A stretch of DNA of 9,775 bases from Acetobacteraceae bacterium (GTDB lineage Bacteria; Pseudomonadota; Alphaproteobacteria; Acetobacterales; Acetobacteraceae), in contig CANJSR010000162.1 of NCBI GenBank assembly GCA_947476855.1, positions 1 through 9,775 on the forward strand. The letters run 5' to 3'. The notes below the pieces were generated by a model. The model was not told where the DNA came from. It saw nothing but the letters and a program-made list of their open reading frames with translations, and did no database searches. Made by a program: the position numbers and the translations under genes. Each line of letters opens with the position of its first letter. Position 1 is the first letter of the stretch. Shown here piece after piece: positions 1 to 5,302 of this stretch.

Positions 1-2
1 AT

Positions 3-29
3 CGTCTGACCGGGGACTGGGACGCTTAG
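3..29 (+). other. possible C-terminal tail of an upstream gene
   Basis: Eight codons ending in TAG at 27-29 (reading RLTGDWDA) enter from the left edge, with mostly G or C at third positions as in the neighbouring genes. The stretch is too short to identify a family, and the reading frame could be chance. If real, it is the end of a plus-strand gene about 200 bases before the sugar operon. A GC-rich hairpin follows 12 bases later. Confidence 0.2.
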
Positions 30-41
30 TGGGCGGCGCTG

Positions 42-58
42 GCCGACAGGCCGTCGGC
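42..58 (+). terminator. GC-rich hairpin, possible weak terminator
   Basis: GCCGAC at 42-47 pairs perfectly with GTCGGC at 53-58 around a 5-base loop. It lies just after the possible stop codon at 27-29. There is no T-run after the stem, so it is not a classical intrinsic terminator. It may be a chance GC-rich inverted repeat. Confidence 0.2.
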
Positions 59-110
59 ACCCGCCAATCTCAACCAGCCAGAAGCGTCATCGAACGCCGC
101 CGCTTGATCC

Positions 111-151
111 CACAACTTTGGTTCGCACCCGATTGGCAGCCGACAGTTGTG
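111..151. repeat. 7-base inverted repeat in the operon leader
   Basis: CACAACT at 111-117 is exactly matched by its reverse complement AGTTGTG at 145-151, with 27 bases between. The right arm overlaps the proposed -35 hexamer at 147-152. It could be a pair of regulator half-sites or a stem-loop in DNA or RNA. A 7-base match over this distance can also arise by chance. Confidence 0.25.
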
Positions 152-176
152 CCGGCTCGCCCCGGGCGCGTATAGA
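147..176 (+). promoter_or_regulatory. candidate sigma70-type promoter of the sugar operon
   Basis: TTGTGC at 147-152 and TATAGA at 171-176 are separated by 18 bases, in the only AT-containing patch of this leader with a recognisable -10-like hexamer. Both hexamers are imperfect (3/6 and 4/6 to TTGACA and TATAAT). Transcription would start near 183, giving a leader of about 50 bases before the first gene. An additional TTGAAA at 207-212 is a good -35 match but its -10 would fall on the start codon, so it was not chosen. Confidence 0.3.
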
Positions 177-182
177 GCGCCC
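164..182. repeat. perfect 6-base dyad around the putative -10 box
   Basis: GGGCGC at 164-169 and GCGCCC at 177-182 are exact reverse complements flanking the 7 bases GTATAGA, which contain the proposed -10 hexamer. This geometry fits an operator that blocks promoter opening, or a hairpin near the transcript start. In a GC-rich genome a short G/C dyad has substantial chance probability. Confidence 0.3.
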
Positions 183-235
183 GCCGCCTCCCGTGGGCAG
201 GCTGTATTGAAACCCTGTTAGATTGAGTGAGGACC

Positions 236-1168
236 ATGCGCGTTCTGGTGACCGGCGGCGCCGGCTATATCGGTTGCACGCTCACCCCGGCCATGCTGGC
301 CCGCGGCTGGCATGTCACCGTCCTGGACACCTTCGCCAGCGGCGATGCCTATCTGGCCCATTGCTGTGCCGATCCGAATTTCGAGCCGGTGCGCGGGGAC
401 TGCCGCGACATGCGCGTCGTCGGACCCTTGGTGGCGAAGGCCGATGTCGTGGTCCCGCTGGCCGCCCTGGTCGGCGCGCCGCTGTGTGCCCGCGATGAGA
501 TCGGCGCCACCAGCCTGAACCGCGATGCCGTGGTCGATCTGATGAAGCGCGTGTCGAAGGACCAGCGCGTCGTCTACCCGACCACCAACAGCGGCTATGG
601 CGTCGGATCAGGCAATGCCTATTGCACCGAGGAATCCCCGCTGAACCCGGTGTCGCTGTATGGCCGCACCAAGGTCGATGCCGAGGAAGCGGTGCTCGCC
701 ACCGGCCATGGCATCACGCTGCGGCTGGCCACCGTGTTCGGCATGTCGCCGCGCATGCGGCTGGACCTGCTGGTGAACGACATGACCTGGCGCGCGGTGA
801 ATGACCGCTCGGTCGTGCTGTTCGAATCCCATTTCCGCCGCAACTACATCCACATCCGCGACGTGGTGAAGGCGTTCCTGCACGCGCTCGACAACTACGA
901 CGCGATGTCGGGGGAGCCGTTCAATGTCGGCCTGTCGGAAGCGAACCTGACCAAGTGGCAGTTGTGTGAGCGGATCCAGCGGCTCGTGCCCGGGTTCACC
1001 TTCCTCGACGCCCCGATCGGGGAGGATCCGGACAAGCGCGATTATCTCGTATCCAACGAAAAGCTGGAAAAGACCGGCTGGACCCCCGATCACGGGCTGG
1101 ATGCCGGTATCCTGGAACTGATCAAGGGCTTCCGCATGCTGCGCAACGGGCGCTTCGCCAATGTCTGA
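236..1168 (+). CDS. NAD-dependent epimerase/dehydratase (extended SDR), possible sugar-nucleotide C4 oxidase
   Basis: A 310-residue extended SDR acting on a nucleotide sugar in the cytoplasm. The N-terminal Rossmann fold shows G7, G10 and G13 in TGGAGYIG for NAD binding; the active site has T116/T117/S119 and Y142xxxK146 (YGRTK). The RRNYIHIRDV stretch (about 202-211) and FNVG are typical of the substrate half. Length is normal for UDP-glucose-4-epimerase-like SDRs. From memory, the GGAGYIGxxLTP opening and the size resemble C. jejuni Cj1427, which oxidises C4 of GDP-heptose; this was not checked by alignment. ATG 236 was chosen because it places the Rossmann strand at residue 2; GTG 227 in frame would add only three residues and overlaps the GAGGA at 229-233, whose 2-base spacing to ATG 236 is unusually short. 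It is first in a five-gene operon and overlaps the next gene by 8 bases. Exact substrate unknown; a 4-epimerase is the main alternative. Confidence 0.88.
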   Translation: MRVLVTGGAGYIGCTLTPAMLARGWHVTVLDTFASGDAYLAHCCADPNFEPVRGDCRDMRVVGPLVAKADVVVPLAALVGAPLCARDEIGATSLNRDAVVDLMKRVSKDQRVVYPTTNSGYGVGSGNAYCTEESPLNPVSLYGRTKVDAEEAVLATGHGITLRLATVFGMSPRMRLDLLVNDMTWRAVNDRSVVLFESHFRRNYIHIRDVVKAFLHALDNYDAMSGEPFNVGLSEANLTKWQLCERIQRLVPGFTFLDAPIGEDPDKRDYLVSNEKLEKTGWTPDHGLDAGILELIKGFRMLRNGRFANV

Positions 1169-2441
1169 GCCGGTCTCGAAGCTGGTCGTCCCGCCGCCGG
1201 GGCAGACGATGGACATGACCTGCCGCTGCTGCGGCGGGCACAATGTCGAGCTGGTGATCGACCTGGGCGACCAGCCGCACTGCAACCGCCTGGTGCGCCG
1301 CGACACGCCCGCGGGGGTAGAGCCTTCGTTCCCCCTGCGCGTGGGCTTCTGCCGGGACTGCACGATGGTGCAGATCGACCACACGATTCCCAAGGAATCG
1401 ATGTTTTCGGACTATCCCTATGTCTCCGGCACGACCAAGACCCTGCCCGCGCATTTCCGCGCGACGTCGGAGCGGATCGCCGCCGCCTATGGCCTGGGAG
1501 CCGCCGACCTGGTGGTGGATATCGGGTCCAACGACGGCACCTGGCTGAAACAGTATGCCCCCTTCGGCTGCCGCGTCCTGGGCGTGGAGGCCGCGGGCAA
1601 TGTCGCGCAACTGGCGACCGATGCCGGCGTGCTGACCTGGAACCGCTTCTTCAATGAGGAATGCGCCCGCGACATCCTGGCCGAACACGGGCCCGCCAAG
1701 GTCGTGACCGCCGCCGGCGTGTTCTTCCATCTGGAAGAACTGCACAGCGTCGTGAAGGGGATCGAGGCGCTGCTGGCCAAGGACGGCGTCTTCGTCGTGC
1801 AGGCGATCTACCTCGGCGGCATGGTGGAAAACACCGCCTTCGATCAGGTCTATCACGAGCATCTTTGCTACTACACGCTGCGGTCTTTGTCCGCCCTGCT
1901 GGAACGGCACGGGCTGGAAGTGTTCGAGGCCGATCTGGTGCCGATCCATGGCGGCAGCATCGAGGCGCATGTGGCCCGCAAGGGCACCCGCGCGATCGGG
2001 GACAGCGTCCGTCGGATGCAGGCGACCGAGACGGCGAAGGGCCTGGGCGACATCGGCACCTACCGCCATTTCGCCACCCAGGTGGTTTCATTGCGCGACC
2101 GTCTGCTGGGCATCCTGCGCGACTACCACGCACGCGGAAAGTCGGTCTGGGCCTATGGCGCACCGGCCAAGGGCGCGACGCTGGTCAACAGCTTCGGCAT
2201 CGGCCCGACGCTGGTGCAGAAGGCCGTTGAGAAGAACGCCATGAAGATCGGGCTCGACATGCCCGGCACCCGCATCCCGATCGAGGCCGAGGACGGCCCC
2301 CGCCCCGACGCCTACCTGGTGCTGGCCTGGAACTTCATCGATGAGTTCATCGTGAAGGAAGCCGAGTACCTGAAGGCCGGCGGCGAATTCATCGTGCCCG
2401 TCCCGAAGGTCGAGGTGATCGGCGCGGACCGCGTGCGATGA
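1161..2441 (+). CDS. class I SAM-dependent sugar C-methyltransferase (TylC3/NovU type)
   Basis: A 426-residue protein with the three-part layout of nucleotide-sugar C-methyltransferases. First comes a zinc knuckle (C21xxC24 and C64xxC67). Next is a Rossmann SAM-binding domain with motif I DIGSNDG at 120-126 and acidic E143 for the SAM ribose. A YHEH motif at 231-234 matches the Tyr/Glu/His catalytic cluster known in TylC3. The C-terminal domain carries AYGAPAKG at 331-338, the hallmark of this family. Such enzymes methylate the carbon next to a keto group on a 4-keto nucleotide sugar, making branched sugars; the regiochemistry (C3 or C5) cannot be read from sequence. The ATG at 1161 overlaps the previous stop (ATGTCTGA) with no obvious Shine-Dalgarno, suggesting coupling; ATG 1209 (M17), just before the zinc knuckle, is an alternative. 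It overlaps the next gene by ATGA. Family is secure, substrate is not. Confidence 0.92.
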   Translation: MSEPVSKLVVPPPGQTMDMTCRCCGGHNVELVIDLGDQPHCNRLVRRDTPAGVEPSFPLRVGFCRDCTMVQIDHTIPKESMFSDYPYVSGTTKTLPAHFRATSERIAAAYGLGAADLVVDIGSNDGTWLKQYAPFGCRVLGVEAAGNVAQLATDAGVLTWNRFFNEECARDILAEHGPAKVVTAAGVFFHLEELHSVVKGIEALLAKDGVFVVQAIYLGGMVENTAFDQVYHEHLCYYTLRSLSALLERHGLEVFEADLVPIHGGSIEAHVARKGTRAIGDSVRRMQATETAKGLGDIGTYRHFATQVVSLRDRLLGILRDYHARGKSVWAYGAPAKGATLVNSFGIGPTLVQKAVEKNAMKIGLDMPGTRIPIEAEDGPRPDAYLVLAWNFIDEFIVKEAEYLKAGGEFIVPVPKVEVIGADRVR

Positions 2442-3385
2442 GCCTGCCCGACGCCGTCGTCCTGTTCGGCGCGAGCGGCTTCATCGGGCGCAATATCGTC
2501 GATGCGCTGTCCGGCAAGGTGGACCTCATCGGCGTGACCGGCAGCGGCACCCCGGTCCCCGGCTGCGACCGCGTCATCGCGGCAGCGGGGCTGGACGATC
2601 TGGGGCCCCTGCCCGCCCGCACCGCGATCATCCATGTCGCGGCGTTCCGCTACTTCGCCTCCCGCTTCGGCAAGCAGCAGGCGGAGATCCTGTCGGTCAA
2701 CACGGCACTGACCCAGGCGGTCTATGGCTTCGCCATCGCGCGCGGCATCACGGAAGTGCGCGTCGCCAGCAGTTCGGCGGTCTATCCGGCCTCCTGGGCG
2801 GTGCTGGACGATACGCGGCCGCTCGACCTGAACGACTGGCCGCATGACGGGGAAGCCGCCTATGCCTGGTCCAAGCGCTGGGGTGAGATCGCGGCCGATC
2901 TGTGGAAGAAGCGGGCCGGGATCAACACGATCAGCCTGCGCCTGACCAATCCCTACGGGCCGCACGACACGCTCGATGAAGCGGAGGGCCATGTCGCCAC
3001 CGCCTTCGTGATCCGCGCGCTGAGCGACGTGACGGAGTTCGAGGTGCGGGGCGACCCGGATGCCGAACGCGACTTCGTCTATGCCGGCGACGTGGCCGAG
3101 GCCTTTGCCACATCGCTGTCCCTGGAAGGCGTCCATGCGGCGATGAACTGCGCGCGCGGGGAAACGACCAAGGTGGTCGATCTGGCCACCGCGGCGATGC
3201 GGGCGGCCGGCAAGGAACGGCCGCTGCGGACCAATCCGCCTCCGCCTGGCGCCAATCCCGGTGTGAAGATCAGGCGCGCGACCGGCGGACGCGTCCATGC
3301 CGAAATCCCCGGCCTGGCCCCGTTCCGCGACGTCGATGCCGGCATGCGCGCGACGATGGAGTGGTATCGCGATGCCCTACGCTGA
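2438..3385 (+). CDS. NAD(P)-dependent SDR, GDP-fucose-synthase-like layout but lacking the catalytic Cys
   Basis: A 315-residue extended SDR. GASGFIG at 11-17 is the nucleotide-binding loop; SSS at 111-113 and Y142xxxK146 (YAWSK) form the Ser-Tyr-Lys catalytic set. After NPYGPHD, H185 sits where GDP-L-fucose synthase has His179, but the position equal to that enzyme's Cys109 is A114 (SSSAVYP). In E. coli fucose synthase Cys109 and His179 are the acid/base pair for C3/C5 epimerisation, so this protein more likely only reduces, oxidises or epimerises by a different route. RDFVYAGDVAEAF (about 211-223) is the usual substrate-side motif. The start is the ATG overlapping the previous stop by 4 bases (ATGA); a GAGGTGATC run at 2412-2420 matches the anti-Shine-Dalgarno well but lies 17 bases away. 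Product unknown; probably reduces or isomerises the sugar modified by its operon partners. Confidence 0.85.
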   Translation: MSLPDAVVLFGASGFIGRNIVDALSGKVDLIGVTGSGTPVPGCDRVIAAAGLDDLGPLPARTAIIHVAAFRYFASRFGKQQAEILSVNTALTQAVYGFAIARGITEVRVASSSAVYPASWAVLDDTRPLDLNDWPHDGEAAYAWSKRWGEIAADLWKKRAGINTISLRLTNPYGPHDTLDEAEGHVATAFVIRALSDVTEFEVRGDPDAERDFVYAGDVAEAFATSLSLEGVHAAMNCARGETTKVVDLATAAMRAAGKERPLRTNPPPPGANPGVKIRRATGGRVHAEIPGLAPFRDVDAGMRATMEWYRDALR

Positions 3386-4310
3386 CCAACCCACGATCGT
3401 CCTCGGCGCCGATGGTTTCATCGGCCGCCATCTCGTCTCGACCTGGCAGGCGCGCGGCTGGCCCGTGCATGCGATCGGACGCGCCGCTGGAGACTTCACC
3501 GATCGCGCCGCGGTGGACCAAGCCCTGTCGGCCGCGCCCAAGGCCGGGCGCATCCTGCACGCGATCACCAAGCAGCGGACCGGCAAGATCCAGTTCGACA
3601 TCCAGGCCGAACTGCTGACCGACAACGCCCGCATCCACCTGAACGTGCTGGAAGCCTGGCGCCGCCACCAACCCCAGGCGAAGTTGGTTTCACTCGGTAG
3701 TTCCTGCGTCTATCCCGAATCCGACAAGCCGCTGCCCGAGACGATGTTCCGCGCCGGCATCCCGCATCCCTCGGTCGAGGGTTACGCCCTGGCCAAGGAA
3801 GTCCTGATCACCGGCTGCAAGACGCATGGCGACCAGTATGGGCTGAAATGGCTGCATTGCGTCCTGGCAACCGTCTATGGCCCCGGCGCGCATACCGAGC
3901 AGCACCGCGACCACTTCATGGCCGGCATGATCGCCCGCGCCGTCGCCACCCACGCGCGTGGCGCCGAGGGGTTCGAGGTCTGGGGCAGCCCGGACACGGT
4001 GCGCGACCTGATGTTCGTCTCCGACCAGATCGACGCCGTGATCGCCGCCGACCAGGCCTTCGAGAACCGCATCCTGAACGTCACCGCCAACCAGCCGGTC
4101 ACGATCGGCGATTGCGCCAAGGGGGTACTGCGGGCGCTGGATTGGGACGCGCCGATCGTGCGGCCACCAGACAGTTTCCAAGGGGCTGGCTACAAAAGCC
4201 TCGATTCGACCGTGTTCATGAATGCCGTCGACTGGCGGCCAGCGGTCGACCTTGAACAAGGGGTAAGGATGGTCCTGGCAACGGATTTCCGGAAAGAACC
4301 AGGCAGATGA
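3372..4310 (+). CDS. GDP-L-fucose-synthase-like epimerase/reductase (SDR)
   Basis: A 312-residue SDR resembling GDP-L-fucose synthase (Fcl). Visible features are G12xxG15xxG18 (LGADGFIG), GSSCVYP with S110 and C112, Y138xxxK142 (YALAK), and H181 in HRDHFM aligning with Fcl His179. The whole Fcl set (Ser, Cys, Tyr, Lys, His) is thus present, so C3/C5 epimerisation plus NADPH-dependent C4 reduction of a 4-keto nucleotide sugar, or one of these steps, is credible. In C. jejuni the related Cj1428 serves as C4 reductase in GDP-heptose modification. ATG 3372 was chosen over an upstream in-frame ATG at 3297 because the Rossmann strand starts a few residues after it and GGAG lies at 3358-3361, 10 bases upstream. 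It overlaps the preceding gene by 14 bases. No GDP-mannose dehydratase is present in the window, so true fucose synthesis is less likely than modification of another sugar. Confidence 0.87.
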   Translation: MPYADQPTIVLGADGFIGRHLVSTWQARGWPVHAIGRAAGDFTDRAAVDQALSAAPKAGRILHAITKQRTGKIQFDIQAELLTDNARIHLNVLEAWRRHQPQAKLVSLGSSCVYPESDKPLPETMFRAGIPHPSVEGYALAKEVLITGCKTHGDQYGLKWLHCVLATVYGPGAHTEQHRDHFMAGMIARAVATHARGAEGFEVWGSPDTVRDLMFVSDQIDAVIAADQAFENRILNVTANQPVTIGDCAKGVLRALDWDAPIVRPPDSFQGAGYKSLDSTVFMNAVDWRPAVDLEQGVRMVLATDFRKEPGR

Positions 4311-5299
4311 TGATCATTTCCCGCACGCCGATGCGAATCAGCTTCTTCGGCGGCGGCACCGACTACCCGGAGTATTTCGAGCGTGCCCGCGGCGCCGTCC
4401 TCGGCATGGCGATCGACAAGTATATCTACATCTCGGCCCTCCGGCTGGCCTCGGTGCTCGATTACCGCTACCGCATCAGCTATTCCCGCATCGAGACCGT
4501 CACCGACATCGCCGCGATCCAGCATCCCGTCGTCCGCGCGGTGCTGACCGACCAGGGCATCACCGACGCGCTGGATGTCTCGATCCTCGCCGACCTGCCC
4601 GCGCGCAGCGGCCTGGGCAGTTCCTCATCCTTCACGGTCGGCTTCCTCAACCTGATCGGCACGCTGCGCCAGCAGACGCTGACCAAGCTCGACCTCGCCC
4701 GGTCCGCCGTCCGCGTCGAGCGTGAATTGCTCAGCGAGAATGTCGGCGTCCAGGACCAGTACCACGCCGCGTTCGGCGGGCTGAACCGGTTCGACTTCAC
4801 CAACGGGCGCACCCGCATCTCTCCGATCCAGATGTCGGGCGACTGCCAGAACGCGCTGACGTCGTCGCTGTTCCTCGTCTACACCGGCATGACCCGGTTC
4901 GCGTCCCAGACGCTGGATGAGCAGATGGAGAAGACCAAGGACCGCCGCGTCGACGCCGAGTTGTCGCATCTGCTCGCCCTGGTGGACCAGGGCATGGCGG
5001 TGCTGGAAGCCCAGGACCCCGAGCGGATGCTGACCGATTTCGGCGCCATGCTGCATGAGGGGTGGGAGACGAAGAAGCGCCTGTCCTCGAAAGTGTCCAA
5101 CGCGGATATCGACACGCTGTATGCCAAGGCCCGCGCCGCCGGTGCCCTGGGTGGCAAGCTGTGCGGCGCCGGCAATGGCGGCTTCCTGCTGATGCTGGTG
5201 CCCGCCGAACGGCAGGCCGTGTTCCACGAGCAGATGCGCGACAATGTGATCATCCCGGTCGGGCTCGACACCGTGGGTGCCACGATCCTGCGGGGCTGA
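4307..5299 (+). CDS. hddA: GHMP kinase, D-glycero-D-manno-heptose 7-phosphate kinase-like
   Basis: A 330-residue sugar kinase of the GHMP family. The opening RTPMRISFFGGGTDYPEYF (6-24) is characteristic of the HddA branch. The ATP-binding motif is P98ARSGLGSSSS108. The C-terminal glycine-rich motif GGKLCGAGNGGF is at 282-293. HddA phosphorylates heptose 7-phosphate at the anomeric C1 for later coupling to GTP (by HddC) on the way to GDP-heptose in capsule, O-antigen or S-layer glycans. Related proteins of the branch are kinases for other sugars, so the substrate is an inference, strengthened by the sugar-nucleotide enzymes in the same operon. The start ATG at 4307 overlaps the previous stop by 4 bases; an ATG follows immediately at 4310, giving a start one residue shorter. 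GGAAAG at 4291-4296 may serve as a weak ribosome site. This is the last gene of the operon; its TGA directly abuts the convergent gene's stop. Confidence 0.85.
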   Translation: MMIISRTPMRISFFGGGTDYPEYFERARGAVLGMAIDKYIYISALRLASVLDYRYRISYSRIETVTDIAAIQHPVVRAVLTDQGITDALDVSILADLPARSGLGSSSSFTVGFLNLIGTLRQQTLTKLDLARSAVRVERELLSENVGVQDQYHAAFGGLNRFDFTNGRTRISPIQMSGDCQNALTSSLFLVYTGMTRFASQTLDEQMEKTKDRRVDAELSHLLALVDQGMAVLEAQDPERMLTDFGAMLHEGWETKKRLSSKVSNADIDTLYAKARAAGALGGKLCGAGNGGFLLMLVPAERQAVFHEQMRDNVIIPVGLDTVGATILRG

Positions 5300-5302
5300 T
5301 CA
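5297..5302. other. palindromic TGATCA forming both stop codons of convergent genes
   Basis: TGA at 5297-5299 ends the kinase gene on the plus strand, and TCA at 5300-5302 is the stop (TGA) of the glycosyltransferase gene on the minus strand. Together they make the self-complementary hexamer TGATCA, leaving zero intergenic bases. Each transcript must therefore end inside, or run antisense into, the other gene. Confidence 0.9.

Noticed and set aside
2..175. A frame open from the left edge to TAG at 173-175
   Set aside because: The translation shows no motif and has uneven third-position composition, and the region holds promoter-like and dyad sequences. It reads better as non-coding.
608..3298. 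Long minus-strand open frames opposite the first three sugar genes (608-1393, 1122-2069, 2312-3298)
   Set aside because: They overlap one another and the well-supported plus-strand genes, and their products are low-complexity Arg/His/Gly/Gln-rich with no family features.
3297..3371. Upstream in-frame ATG for the fourth operon gene, adding 25 residues
   Set aside because: The added residues overlap the end of the previous gene, precede the Rossmann strand without homology-like character, and lack a ribosome site, whereas ATG 3372 has GGAG 10 bases upstream.
4307..5299. Galactokinase or mevalonate kinase as the identity of the GHMP kinase
   Set aside because: The N-terminal RTPMRISFFGGGTD motif is that of the heptose kinase branch, and galactokinase's GEHTDY-type signature is absent.
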